From Sphingomonas sp. Leaf67 (lineage in GTDB: Bacteria; Pseudomonadota; Alphaproteobacteria; Sphingomonadales; Sphingomonadaceae), in the NCBI RefSeq assembly GCF_001421965.1, contig NZ_LMLP01000001.1, positions 924,711 through 988,710 of the forward strand: a DNA stretch of 64,000 bases. The letters are read 5' to 3'. Every line of letters starts with the position of its first letter. Within the stretch, counting starts at the first letter, position 1. Shown here in pieces: positions 53,176 through 62,588 of the stretch. The notes beneath the pieces are model-generated. The model was not told the DNA's origin, made no database searches, and saw only the letters and a list, made by a program, of their open reading frames with translations. The position numbers and the translations under genes are program-made.

Positions 53176-54438
53176 ATGCAAATCTGGTTCGCGGCCATGT
53201 TGGTCGCGGCGTCGTGTGCCGGTCCGGCCATGGCGCAAACCGCCCCCGCCGACACGGGGCCGGTCTATACGCTCGATCAGGCGGTCGCGGCGGCGGGCGG
53301 GGCCGCACCGTCGATCGACGGCGCCACCGCCGCAGTCGATGCCGCCGAACAGGCGCGCGCCGTCGCGGCGCTTCGCCCCAACCCGCAGGTGCAGGCGCAG
53401 GTCGAAAATATCCTCGGCTCGGGTGCCTATCAGGGACTGCGCAGCGCCGAGACGACGCTCGGCATCGCCATCCCGATCGAACTCGGCGGCAAGCGTAGCG
53501 CGCGGGGGGCGGTCGCCGGGGCGCAATTGTCGCGTACCCGAATCGAGGCAGCCGTCATCGCCGCCGACCTGCGGCTGCGGATCACACAGCTGTATGTCGG
53601 CGCCCTGGCCGCCGACCGCCGCGTCGCGACCGCGCGCGAACAGGCCCGGATCGCCACCGACGCACTCCGCGTCGCCATGATCCGGGTCGAGGCCGGCCGC
53701 ACCTCACCACTGGAACGGCAGCGGGCCGAGGTCGCCCGCATCAATGCCGAGGCCGGGGTCGAACGCGTCGAGCGACTGGCGCAGGCGGCGCGCACCAACC
53801 TGTCGCGCCGGATCGGTCATCCGGTGGCCGGGCCACTGGACGACCGCCTGCTCGATCGCCTGCCCGCCGATACCCACGGCCCCGTGGCGCCCGTCCTGCC
53901 CGACGGCACGCTCGCGCTGGCGGCGGCACGAGCCGATATCGCCATCGCCGATGCCGGCATTCGCCTCGCCCGCGCTGCCCGCGTTCCCGACCTCAATATC
54001 GGTCCGGCGATCCGGCGGCTGGAGGCGACCAACGATACTGCTGCTGTGGTCGCATTGTCGCTGCCGATCCCGCTGTTCGACCGCGGTCGCGCGGCGATCG
54101 CGCAGGCCAGCGCCGAACGCACCCGTGCCGAGGCGCAGGCCCGCGTCACCGCGCTCGATGTCGCGCAGGCGATCACCGATGCGCAGGTACAGGCCGCCAA
54201 TGCCGCGACCACCGCGCGCACCGCCGCCGGCCCGGCATTGGCAGCGGCGCAGGAGGCCGCGCGCATCGCCCGTATCGGCTATCGCGAGGGCAAGTTCGGC
54301 CAGACCGAATTGCTCGACGTCGAACGCACCCTTGCCGAAACCCGGCTCGCCGCGATCGATGCGCTGGCCGAGTATCAGAATGCCCGTGCGCAGTTGGAGC
54401 GACTGACCGCCCCTGCGCCGTCGACGGAGACACCGTGA
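53176..54438 (+). CDS. czcC: Outer-membrane efflux protein CzcC
   Basis: This 420-residue TolC-like outer-membrane channel has a signal peptide (cut after GPAMAQ). Two OEP repeats, rich in Ala and long coiled helices (about residues 35-220 and 230-415), follow. Its order in the czcC-B-A operon, and the HME-type pump downstream, identify it as the outer-membrane part of a heavy-metal efflux complex for Co, Zn, Cd or Cu/Ag. The ATG is used; the stop overlaps the czcB start region. Confidence 0.88.
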   Translation: MQIWFAAMLVAASCAGPAMAQTAPADTGPVYTLDQAVAAAGGAAPSIDGATAAVDAAEQARAVAALRPNPQVQAQVENILGSGAYQGLRSAETTLGIAIPIELGGKRSARGAVAGAQLSRTRIEAAVIAADLRLRITQLYVGALAADRRVATAREQARIATDALRVAMIRVEAGRTSPLERQRAEVARINAEAGVERVERLAQAARTNLSRRIGHPVAGPLDDRLLDRLPADTHGPVAPVLPDGTLALAAARADIAIADAGIRLARAARVPDLNIGPAIRRLEATNDTAAVVALSLPIPLFDRGRAAIAQASAERTRAEAQARVTALDVAQAITDAQVQAANAATTARTAAGPALAAAQEAARIARIGYREGKFGQTELLDVERTLAETRLAAIDALAEYQNARAQLERLTAPAPSTETP

Positions 54439-55580
54439 TGAAATTGCGCACGACCCTCGCGCTCGCCTTGTTGCTGTCGGCCTGTAACGCCGCCGACGCC
54501 CCGACCAACGATGCGTCCGAAGCCGAGCATGGCGAGGAACATGGCGGCGAGCATGACGAAGCGACCGTCACCCTGACCGCCGAACAGATCGCGCTGGCCG
54601 CCGTCGAACTGGCCCGCCCGACCAACGACGGCGCGGCGACGATCGAAATTCCCGCGATCGTCGAGGGCGATCCGCAGGCGACGCAGGTCGTCTCCGCCGC
54701 GATCGGCGGACGGGTCGTCGCGCTCAACCGCAATCTTGGCGAAAGCGTCGCGCGCGGGCAGACGCTCGCCGTGATCGAAAGCCGCGAGGCGGCGCAGATC
54801 AAGGGCGAGGTACAGGCCGCCCGCGCCCGCCTGACACTCGCCAACAGCAATCTCGCGCGCGAACAGCGCTTATTTGCGCAGAAGGTCACGCCCGAACAGG
54901 ATTTGATCGCCGCCCGCACCGCCGCGACCGAGGCGCGCATCGCGTTGACGCAGGCAAGCGCTATGATGGCCGCGACGGGCGGCGGGGGCGGCAGCCTCAA
55001 CCGCATCGGCATCGTCGCCCCGATCGGCGGACAGGTCATCGCCCGCCCGGTGGTGCTGGGTCAGACCGTCGCGGCGGACGCCGAACTGTTCCGCGTCGCC
55101 AACCTGTCGCGGGTCGCGCTGTCGCTCAGCCTGAAGCCTGAGGATGCCAGCCGCATCGCGCCGGGGAATGTCGTCACCGTCACCGCGCCGGGCCGGGAAA
55201 CGACCGCCCGCGTCCGCTTCGTCTCGCCCGCGCTCGACCCCGAAACGCGGCTGGTCCCCGCCATCGCCACGCTCGACAATCGCGGGGGCCAGTGGCGGGT
55301 CGGCGAACCGGTGACCGCCGCGATCCGCCTGACCGGCAGCGAAGGCACCGGCGCGATCCGCGTGCCGACCACGGCAGTCCAGACCGTCGAGAATCGCTCG
55401 GTCGTGTTCGTCCGTACCCCGACCGGGTTCAGGGCGGTTCCCGTCGAACTCGGCACCGCATCGGGCGGCGCGGTGGTCGTCCGCAAGGGGCTGTCGGGTA
55501 ACGAACAGATCGCCACCACCGGCAGCTTCACGCTCAAGGCCGAACTCGGCAAGGGTGAAGCCACCCATGCGGATCACTGA
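54438..55580 (+). CDS. czcB: Metal-efflux periplasmic adaptor CzcB
   Basis: This membrane-fusion protein of about 380 residues begins MKLRTTLALALLLSACNAA, a lipoprotein signal. A His/Glu-rich stretch (EHGEEHGGEHDEATV) follows, probably metal-binding. A barrel-sandwich (lipoyl-like) segment is around GGRVVALNRNLGESVARGQ, then an alpha-helical hairpin and a beta-barrel domain. It links CzcC and CzcA. The GTG at 54435 is an alternative start; GGAGA precedes both. The stop is followed three bases later by czcA. Confidence 0.88.
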   Translation: MKLRTTLALALLLSACNAADAPTNDASEAEHGEEHGGEHDEATVTLTAEQIALAAVELARPTNDGAATIEIPAIVEGDPQATQVVSAAIGGRVVALNRNLGESVARGQTLAVIESREAAQIKGEVQAARARLTLANSNLAREQRLFAQKVTPEQDLIAARTAATEARIALTQASAMMAATGGGGGSLNRIGIVAPIGGQVIARPVVLGQTVAADAELFRVANLSRVALSLSLKPEDASRIAPGNVVTVTAPGRETTARVRFVSPALDPETRLVPAIATLDNRGGQWRVGEPVTAAIRLTGSEGTGAIRVPTTAVQTVENRSVVFVRTPTGFRAVPVELGTASGGAVVVRKGLSGNEQIATTGSFTLKAELGKGEATHADH

Positions 55581-55583
55581 TCG

Positions 55584-58500
55584 ATGATCGCCCGTATCGT
55601 CGCGTGGTCGGTCGCGCAGCGTTGGCTGGTTCTGCTGCTGACCCTCATCGCCACCGCCATCGGCGCATGGTCGCTCTATCGCCTGCCGATCGACGCCGTG
55701 CCCGACATCACCAACAACCAGGTGCAGATCAACGTCCGCGCCCCCGCCCTCTCGCCCGAACTGGTCGAGAAACAGGTCTCGTTCCCGATCGAGACCGCGC
55801 TCGCCGGCACCCCCGGCCTCGAATATACCCGCTCGCTCAGCCGCAACGGCTTTGCCCAGATCACCGCCGTCTTTTCGGAAGACACCGACACCTATTTCGC
55901 CCGGCAACAGGTCGGCGAACGGTTGCAGGGGGTGCAGGAAAGCCTGCCGCCGGGCGTCACCCCCGAAATGGGGCCGATCGCGACGGGCCTTGGCGAAGTG
56001 TATATGTACACCGTCCGGCTACAGCATCGCGGCGACGACCTGCACAAACCCGGCGAGCCCGGCCAGCAGCCCGATGGCAGCTATATCACGCCGGAGGGCG
56101 AACGGCTGGTCAGCGAAGAGGACAAGGCGACCTATCTGCGCACCGCGCAGGACTGGATCGTCACCCCGCTGCTGAAAACCGTGCCGGGTCTAGCCGGGGT
56201 CGATTCGATCGGCGGCTATGCCAAGCAGTTTCTCGTCGTACCCGATATCCAGCGGCTGGCGGCGCTGAACCTGACGCTGACCGACCTTGGTACCGCGCTG
56301 GAACGCAACAACAGCAGCGTCGGCGGCGGCTTCGTCGATCGCGGTGGCGAGGGGCTGGCAGTCAGGTCCGACGCGCTGGTGCGCAGCGCCGCCGACCTGT
56401 CGCGCATGGTCATCGCCACCCGCGAAGGCGTGCCGATCACGCTCGATCAGGTCGCGACCGTGCGGACCGGACAGGCGGTGCGGATGGGATCGGCGTCGGA
56501 AAACGGCACCGAAGTCGTCGTCGGCACCGCGATCATGCGCATCGGCCAGAACAGCCGCACCGTCGCCACCGCGGTCGCCGACAAGCTGAAATCGATCAAC
56601 GCCTCGCTGCCGCCCGACGTGGTGGTGCAGCCGGTGCTTGACCGAACCGCACTGGTCAACGCGACCATCGCCACCGTCGCCAAGAACCTTTCCGAAGGGG
56701 CGGTGCTGGTCATTGTCGTGCTGTTCCTGCTGCTCGGCAATTTCCGTGCGGCGGTGATCGCGGCGCTGGTCATCCCGATCACGATGCTGCTGACCGGGTT
56801 CGGAATGTTGCACGCGGGTGTGTCGGCCAACCTGATGAGTCTCGGCGCGCTCGATTTCGGGCTGATCGTCGACGGTGCGGTCATCATCGTCGAAAATGCG
56901 ATGCGGCGTCTCGCCGATCGTCAACATGCCGAGGGCCGGCTGCTCACCACCGACGAACGGCTCGACACCGTGACGGCGGCGGCGCGTGAGATGATCCGGC
57001 CCTCGGTCTATGGGCAGGCGATCATCATCCTCGTCTACCTGCCCTTGCTGACGCTGTCGGGGGTCGAGGGGCGGACGTTCGTGCCGATGGCGCTGACGAT
57101 CATCATCGCGCTCGCCTTCGCCTTCGTGCTGTCGCTGACCTTCGTCCCCGCGATGATCGCGCTGCTGCTGTCACGACGGATCGAGGAGAAGGACGGCCGG
57201 ATCGTGTCGTGGCTGAAACGCCGCTACGAACCCGGCCTCGACCGCGCGATGAAGCGCCCGTCGCTGACCATCGGTGCGGGTATCGCCAGCCTGATCGTGG
57301 CGCTGCTCGCCTTTACCGGACTGGGACAGGTGTTCCTGCCGCAGCTCGACGAAGGCGATCTGTTGATCCAGGCGCTGCGCATCCCCGCGACCTCGGTCCA
57401 GCAGAGTCAGGCGATGCAGGTGCCGATCGAACGGCTGATGTCGCGCCAGCCCGAGGTGCGCTTCGTCTATTCGAAGACCGGTACCGCCGAACTCGCTTCG
57501 GACCCGATGCCGCCCAACGCGACCGACATGTTCGTGATCCTGAAACCCCGGTCCGAATGGCCCGACCCGCGTCTGCCCAAGGCGGAACTGGTCGAGCGGA
57601 TCGAGCATGATCTTTCCAAGATTCCCGGCAACGCGTATGAGATCACCCAGCCGATCCAGATGCGCTTCAACGAACTGATCGCGGGGGTGCGCGGCGACAT
57701 CGCGGTGAAGGTCTTCGGCGACGATTTCGACGCGATGAACCGCACCGCCGAACAGATCGCGGCGGTACTGCGCCAGACGAAGGGCGCGGCGGACGTGAAG
57801 GTCGAACAGACCACCGGCCTGCCGATGCTCGACATCCGCGTCGACCGGATGGCGATGGCACAGCGCGGCGTCACCGCGCAGGACGTGCAGGACGTCATCA
57901 CCGCCACCATTGGCGGGCGGCCATCGGGCGTGATCTTCGAGGGCGACCGGCGCGTGCCGATCGTCATCCGCCTGTCCGACAGCCAGCGCGCCGACCTGCA
58001 ACTCCTGCAACGCGTACCGGTGCCGATCGCGGGCGGCGGCAGCGTACCGCTGTCGAGCGTGGCCGAAATCCGCGTCGTCGACGGCCCCAACCAGATCAGC
58101 CGCGAAAACGGCAAGCGCCGCGTCGTGGTGCAGGCCAATGTCCGCGGCCGTGATGTCGCCTCGGTCGTCGCCGATGCGCAGGAGGCGATCGCGGCAAAGG
58201 TCCGCCTGCCCTCGGGCAGCTATCTGGAATGGGGTGGTCAGTTCGAAAACCTCGCTTCCGCCACCGCCCGGCTGAAACTGGTCGTCCCGGCCTGTTTCGT
58301 GCTGATCCTGTTGCTGTTGTACGGGGCGCTGCGATCGGTTCGTGACGCCGCGATCGTGTTCACCGGCGTCCCCTTCGCGATGGTCGGCGGGGTGCTGCTG
58401 CTCTACGTACGCGGCATCGATTTCTCGGTATCGGCGGCGGTCGGCTTCATCGCGCTGTCGGGGATCGCAGTGCTCAACGGGCTGGTGATGGTCAGTTCGA

Positions 58501-58769
58501 TCCAGCAACTCGTCGCGAACGGCATGGCCCGGGCGGAGGCGGCACGGACCGGGGCGATGCTTCGTCTGCGCCCGGTCGCGATGACTGCGCTGGTCGCCAG
58601 CCTCGGCTTCGTGCCGATGGCGCTCGGATCAGGGGCGGGGGCGGAAGTGCAGAAACCGCTCGCCACCGTCGTCATCGGCGGGCTGATCTCGGCCACGCTG
58701 CTGACGCTGTTCGTGCTGCCGACGCTGTACGTCCGGTTCGGCGAACGGCGCAGCGTGGCGCATCCCTGA
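55584..58769 (+). CDS. czcA: Heavy-metal RND efflux pump CzcA
   Basis: This 1061-residue HME-type RND transporter has an N-terminal helix with LPIDAVPDITNNQVQINV. A periplasmic domain of about 300 residues, a TM bundle with DFGLIVDGAVIIVEN (the charged TM4 motif that divides divalent from monovalent exporters), a second periplasmic domain and the final helices follow. DFGxxVDGAVxxVEN is the divalent-ion (CzcA) type. It moves metal from periplasm or cytoplasm outwards at the cost of the proton gradient. A strong hairpin follows the stop codon. Confidence 0.93.
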   Translation: MIARIVAWSVAQRWLVLLLTLIATAIGAWSLYRLPIDAVPDITNNQVQINVRAPALSPELVEKQVSFPIETALAGTPGLEYTRSLSRNGFAQITAVFSEDTDTYFARQQVGERLQGVQESLPPGVTPEMGPIATGLGEVYMYTVRLQHRGDDLHKPGEPGQQPDGSYITPEGERLVSEEDKATYLRTAQDWIVTPLLKTVPGLAGVDSIGGYAKQFLVVPDIQRLAALNLTLTDLGTALERNNSSVGGGFVDRGGEGLAVRSDALVRSAADLSRMVIATREGVPITLDQVATVRTGQAVRMGSASENGTEVVVGTAIMRIGQNSRTVATAVADKLKSINASLPPDVVVQPVLDRTALVNATIATVAKNLSEGAVLVIVVLFLLLGNFRAAVIAALVIPITMLLTGFGMLHAGVSANLMSLGALDFGLIVDGAVIIVENAMRRLADRQHAEGRLLTTDERLDTVTAAAREMIRPSVYGQAIIILVYLPLLTLSGVEGRTFVPMALTIIIALAFAFVLSLTFVPAMIALLLSRRIEEKDGRIVSWLKRRYEPGLDRAMKRPSLTIGAGIASLIVALLAFTGLGQVFLPQLDEGDLLIQALRIPATSVQQSQAMQVPIERLMSRQPEVRFVYSKTGTAELASDPMPPNATDMFVILKPRSEWPDPRLPKAELVERIEHDLSKIPGNAYEITQPIQMRFNELIAGVRGDIAVKVFGDDFDAMNRTAEQIAAVLRQTKGAADVKVEQTTGLPMLDIRVDRMAMAQRGVTAQDVQDVITATIGGRPSGVIFEGDRRVPIVIRLSDSQRADLQLLQRVPVPIAGGGSVPLSSVAEIRVVDGPNQISRENGKRRVVVQANVRGRDVASVVADAQEAIAAKVRLPSGSYLEWGGQFENLASATARLKLVVPACFVLILLLLYGALRSVRDAAIVFTGVPFAMVGGVLLLYVRGIDFSVSAAVGFIALSGIAVLNGLVMVSSIQQLVANGMARAEAARTGAMLRLRPVAMTALVASLGFVPMALGSGAGAEVQKPLATVVIGGLISATLLTLFVLPTLYVRFGERRSVAHP

Positions 58770-58776
58770 CCGTTTT

Positions 58777-58804
58777 CGGCGCGCCGGCACCCCCCGGCGC
58801 GCCG
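58777..58804 (+). terminator. Strong hairpin after czcA
   Basis: A perfect 11-bp inverted repeat (cggcgcgccgg / ccggcgcgccg, 6-nt loop) begins seven bases after the czcA stop. It is a probable terminator of the czc operon. Confidence 0.6.
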
Positions 58805-58890
58805 ATTAGTCGGAGCAGACAGAAAAAATAATGGAACCAACATGCCAGTAGCAGTTGGCAACCGAATGCAATGTTGCGAGTTTGCTCGCC

Positions 58891-59730
58891 ATGACGACGC
58901 AATCCCCTGATATCGCCGACGTATCGTTCACGTCGCGCATGCTCCCCTTGGTTTGCGCTTCGGCACAAATCCTGACCCCCTTGCTGCCGATGATCGACAT
59001 CGGGCGAACGATCGGCGATCAGTCGAACGCCGTCCGCACGCTGGTCACGCCCGCCGGCTGGGCGTTCGCGATCTGGGGCGCGCTCTACACCGGCGCGCTG
59101 GTGTTCGCGCTGTATCAGGCGCTACCCGCCCAGCGCGACAATGTGCTGATCGCCCGGTTGCGCGGCCCCGCCGCCGGGGCGTTCTTCGGCAACGCGCTAT
59201 GGGCCGCCTATGTGCAGGTCGCCGGGCTGGGTGTGCCGTCGGTCGCGATCATTCTGTTCACGCTGCTGTGCCTGCTCAAAAGCTACCGCATTCTCGCCGC
59301 ATGGCCATCGGGCTTCACCCCCGGTGAGCGGTGGTGCGCGGTCCTGCCCCTGACCGCGCTGGCCAGCTGGCTGACCGTCGCGTCGATCGTCAACATCACC
59401 GCGACCCTGCGCGCGCACGGCGTCTATTTCGGCGGCGAAACGCCGTTCATCGCTGCGGCGGTGGTGGTCGTCGGTGGCGCGATCGGGTCGGCGGCACTGG
59501 TCGCCGGCCGGGGTTGCCCGCCCTATGCGCTGGTCTTCTTCTGGGCGCTGTCGGCGATCTGGGCATCGGGCGGGCAGCGATCGGCGCTGGTCGCGATCGG
59601 CGTGGTCATCGCCACGCTGCTGGTGCTGATCGGCACCATCACCGGTCTGCGCAATGGTGGCTTCGCCCATTGGCTGGGACGCGGGGTACCACGCCCTACG
59701 GACGAAATCCGGAACCAGGCCCGCGTGTGA
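58891..59730 (+). CDS. TspO/MBR-like polytopic membrane protein
   Basis: This 279-residue inner-membrane protein has about seven predicted helices. The segment VRTLVTPAGWAFAIWGALYTG near residues 48-68 resembles the TspO/MBR entry motif (PxGWxFxxxWxxLY). The protein is longer than classical TspO (about 160) and lacks its full Trp pattern. A tryptophan-rich sensory protein or a related transporter is possible. The ATG at 58891 is the first good start. No operon partner was seen; it converges on nadA. Confidence 0.55.
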   Translation: MTTQSPDIADVSFTSRMLPLVCASAQILTPLLPMIDIGRTIGDQSNAVRTLVTPAGWAFAIWGALYTGALVFALYQALPAQRDNVLIARLRGPAAGAFFGNALWAAYVQVAGLGVPSVAIILFTLLCLLKSYRILAAWPSGFTPGERWCAVLPLTALASWLTVASIVNITATLRAHGVYFGGETPFIAAAVVVVGGAIGSAALVAGRGCPPYALVFFWALSAIWASGGQRSALVAIGVVIATLLVLIGTITGLRNGGFAHWLGRGVPRPTDEIRNQARV

Positions 59731-59747
59731 ATCGCACCCGCTCGCCC

Positions 59748-59769
59748 ACCGGCGGGGGAAACCGCCGGT
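59748..59769. terminator. Hairpin between TspO-like gene and nadA
   Basis: A perfect 8-bp inverted repeat (accggcgg / ccgccggt, 6-nt loop) lies between two convergent genes, 18 bases after the TspO-like stop. It can act as a shared terminator. Confidence 0.5.
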
Positions 59770-59826
59770 CCGGACGACCGATGGCATAGCGACTCGGCGT
59801 CCGGCACCCGTGCCGCTACGCCGGCC

Positions 59827-60822
59827 TCACCCTGCGCGCAGCGGTCCCAGATCGCCCAGTCCCACCGTGCCGCTGGCCATCGCCAGCATCCGGTCGAGCG
59901 ACACCTTGGCCCGCTGGCGCAAGCCCTCCTCGATCTCGATCCGCGGCGACAGGTCGCGCAGCGCGATGTAGAGCTTTTCCAGCGTGTTGAGCGCCATATA
60001 CGGACAGATATTGCAGTTGCAGTTCCCGTCCGCACCCGGCGCGCCGATGAATTGCTTGTTCGGCAACGCCTTTTCCATCTGGTGGATGATGTGCGGCTCG
60101 GTCGCGACGATCAGCGTGTCGCCGGGGAAGTCGGCGGCATAGGCGAGGATGCCGCTGGTCGACCCGACATAATCGGCATGGTCGAGGATGATCGCCGGGC
60201 ATTCGGGATGCGCCGCGACCGGCGCGCCGGGATGCTGCGCCTTCAGCTTCAGCAACTCGGTCTCGCTGAACGCCTCGTGCACGATGCACACGCCCGGCCA
60301 CAACAACATGTCGCGCCCGGTCTTGCGCATCAGATACCCGCCCAGATTGCGGTCGGGACCGAAGATCACCTTCTGATCGGCCGGCAGCTGCGCCAGAATC
60401 TTTTCGGCCGACGACGAGGTGACGATGATGTCGGACAGCGCCTTCACCTCGGTCGAACAGTTGATGTAGGTCAGCGCGATATGGTCGGGATGTTTGGCCC
60501 GGAACGCCGCGAACTGGTCGGGCGGGCAGCTGTCCTCCAGCGAACAGCCGGCATCCATGTCGGGCAGGATCACCGTCTTGTCGGGCGACAGGATCTTGGC
60601 CGTTTCGGCCATGAAGCGCACGCCGCAAAACGCGATGACATCGGCATCGGTCGCCGCCGCCTTGCGGCTGAGGTCGAGGCTGTCGCCGACGAAATCGGCA
60701 AGGTCCTGAATCTCGGGCCGCTGGTAATAATGGCCGAGGATGACGGCGTTGCGCTCACGGCGCAGCCGGTCGATCTCGGCCAGCAGGTCGGTGCCGGTGG
60801 GCATTTCGGTGCGCGCGTTCAT
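59827..60822 (-). CDS. nadA: Quinolinate synthase NadA
   Basis: This 331-residue 4Fe-4S enzyme condenses iminoaspartate with dihydroxyacetone phosphate to make quinolinate for NAD synthesis. The cysteine ligands lie in YINCSTEVKA, AAHPECPAIIL and CNCNICPYMALNTLEKLY. ILGHYYQRPEIQDLADFVGD near the N terminus is typical. The ATG at 60822 has AGGAGA six bases upstream. nadB and nadC are not in the window. Confidence 0.95.
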   Translation of the reverse strand: MNARTEMPTGTDLLAEIDRLRRERNAVILGHYYQRPEIQDLADFVGDSLDLSRKAAATDADVIAFCGVRFMAETAKILSPDKTVILPDMDAGCSLEDSCPPDQFAAFRAKHPDHIALTYINCSTEVKALSDIIVTSSSAEKILAQLPADQKVIFGPDRNLGGYLMRKTGRDMLLWPGVCIVHEAFSETELLKLKAQHPGAPVAAHPECPAIILDHADYVGSTSGILAYAADFPGDTLIVATEPHIIHQMEKALPNKQFIGAPGADGNCNCNICPYMALNTLEKLYIALRDLSPRIEIEEGLRQRAKVSLDRMLAMASGTVGLGDLGPLRAG

Positions 60823-60915
60823 TGTCGTCTCCTGTGAACCTGCCCGTAGGTCGGTCCCGACCGCATCGCAAGCGGGACGTCCTCCCCTGCCCGCCAAGGG
60901 AGCGGAGCCGAAACC

Positions 60916-61632
60916 TCACCGCCGATTGGCGACCACCTCGGCCGGGTCCGCCGAAACATCCCAGCGCTCGTTGTTCCGAACGGCTCGTTCGGCCGGAAAG
61001 GTCACGACGACCCGCACATTCCGCTCGCCCGCCGTCGCCAGCGGTGCGGCCAGCAACCGGGCCAGCCCGGCACGCGCCATCTCCCGCGCCTGCGCCAGTC
61101 GCTCGGGACTGCGCGCCTCGCGTTCGGCACGCGTCTGCGCCACCGACGACACCCGCTGCGACAACGCCGCCGCCGCCTCGCGCGTGACATACAGCCCGTT
61201 GGTCTGAATCAGCGTCCGCGCTGCTTCGTCGACATTCGGCCGCGCCACCGTTACCTCAGGCGCATCGACCACCAGCGTCCGGGTATCGGCCGACCAGCTC
61301 AGCTGCCCGTCCCCGATCCCGCCGACATCGACGAAATAATCGACCGAATACGGCATCTTGACTACCTGATCGGACCGCAGCCAGCCAAAGCCGCGCACGT
61401 CGCTCGCCGTCGCCTGCAACGTGCCCGACAACGACGCGACCTTCAGCGCGCTCGCCCCCGACAACCGAGCGGTGATGATCCGCGTCACCGCCTGCCCGCT
61501 GTCCGGCTCTGTCGTGACGGTATAGCGCTCTTCATAGCGTTGCCACAGCAGCCAACCGCCGACCGCCAATGCCAGCAGCACGACGACCGCGACGACCAGC
61601 CGCAGCGCCTGTGGCCTCACCTGCGATGCCAT
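60916..61632 (-). CDS. DUF4230 membrane-anchored protein
   Basis: This 238-residue protein has one N-terminal helix (residues 9-30) and an extracytoplasmic DUF4230 domain. The domain includes YTVTTEPDSGQAVTRIITARLSG and MPYSVDYFVDVGGIG, and ends in VVVTFPAERAVRN. Function is unknown. Its start overlaps the end of the upstream MBL-fold gene by 16 bases, so the two are co-translated. No ligand or enzyme motif was recognised. Confidence 0.78.
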   Translation of the reverse strand: MASQVRPQALRLVVAVVVLLALAVGGWLLWQRYEERYTVTTEPDSGQAVTRIITARLSGASALKVASLSGTLQATASDVRGFGWLRSDQVVKMPYSVDYFVDVGGIGDGQLSWSADTRTLVVDAPEVTVARPNVDEAARTLIQTNGLYVTREAAAALSQRVSSVAQTRAEREARSPERLAQAREMARAGLARLLAAPLATAGERNVRVVVTFPAERAVRNNERWDVSADPAEVVANRR

Positions 61633-62474
61633 GTCGCGCCCTCCTGTCGCACCAATCCCCGCCGCTCCATGTCGATCAGATGCGCCAGCACCGAACGCTG
61701 CGCCGCACCGACCAGCCCCGGTGCCAGTCCGACATACATCGCCGAAACCATCGTCGGCACGTCGTGCATGCCGCGTTCGATCGCCCGGACGATCTGCCCC
61801 TCACGCTGTCGACGATGGCCGAGCATACTGCGCACCAGCCGTTGCGGCGTCGCTACGACGTCACCGTGCGCCGGGTAATAGACGCGATCATCACGTTCGA
61901 GCAGCTTCGACAGGCTCGCCATGTACTCGCCCATGTCGCCATCGGGCGGCGACACGATCGTCGTCGACCAGCCCATGACATGGTCGCCGCTGAACAGCGC
62001 ACCGCTTTCGGGCAAGGCAAAGGCGAGGTGGTTCGATGTATGGCCCGGCGTCGCCACCGCGACCAGCGTCCACCCGTCACCCGCCACCGCCTCGCCATCG
62101 GCCAGCACCCGGTCGGGGCGATAATCGATGTCGAACGCTGCGTCCGAACGCGGCCCTGCATCGTCCATCGTCAGCGGCGCGCAGCCGATGATCGCCGCAC
62201 CGGTCCGCTCGGCCAACGGTGCCGCCCCCGGACTGTGATCGCGGTGGGTGTGGGTGCACAGGATGGCGGCGACCTCGCGCCCGCCGACCGCCGCCAGAAT
62301 GGCGTCGAGATGAACGTCGTCGACCGGCCCCGGATCGATCACTGCCACCGCCCCCGTGCCGCCGACCACGAAGCTCTGCGTGCCGCTATGGGTGTAGGGC
62401 GAAGCATTGCGCGCCAGCACGCGCGTCACCAGCGGTTCGAGCGGCTGGGCGATACCGGGGGGAAATTCGGCCAT
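61617..62474 (-). CDS. MBL-fold metallo-hydrolase
   Basis: This 285-residue metallo-beta-lactamase-fold protein has the metal motif THTHRDH in ILCTHTHRDHSPGA (about residues 71-84), PGHTSNHLAF and FSGDHVMG. A C-terminal winged-helix-like segment (LAHLIDMERRGLVRQ) follows. This layout is like LACTB2/glyoxalase-II-type hydrolases. The substrate is unknown. Coupled downstream is a DUF4230 gene. Confidence 0.85.
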   Translation of the reverse strand: MAEFPPGIAQPLEPLVTRVLARNASPYTHSGTQSFVVGGTGAVAVIDPGPVDDVHLDAILAAVGGREVAAILCTHTHRDHSPGAAPLAERTGAAIIGCAPLTMDDAGPRSDAAFDIDYRPDRVLADGEAVAGDGWTLVAVATPGHTSNHLAFALPESGALFSGDHVMGWSTTIVSPPDGDMGEYMASLSKLLERDDRVYYPAHGDVVATPQRLVRSMLGHRRQREGQIVRAIERGMHDVPTMVSAMYVGLAPGLVGAAQRSVLAHLIDMERRGLVRQEGATWHRR

Positions 62475-62588
62475 TACCGGGACAGATGGCGGCTGACCGC
62501 CGACGATACAAGGCGATCGGGCCGGCCGGCGCGAAGCCGACCGGCCCTGCCACGAACGAACGGGGCAGAACGTCCGTGGACCCGGGTA

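Noticed and set aside
57171..58508. 445-residue minus-strand open frame
   Set aside because: It is antisense to czcA, His/Asp/Arg-rich without motifs.
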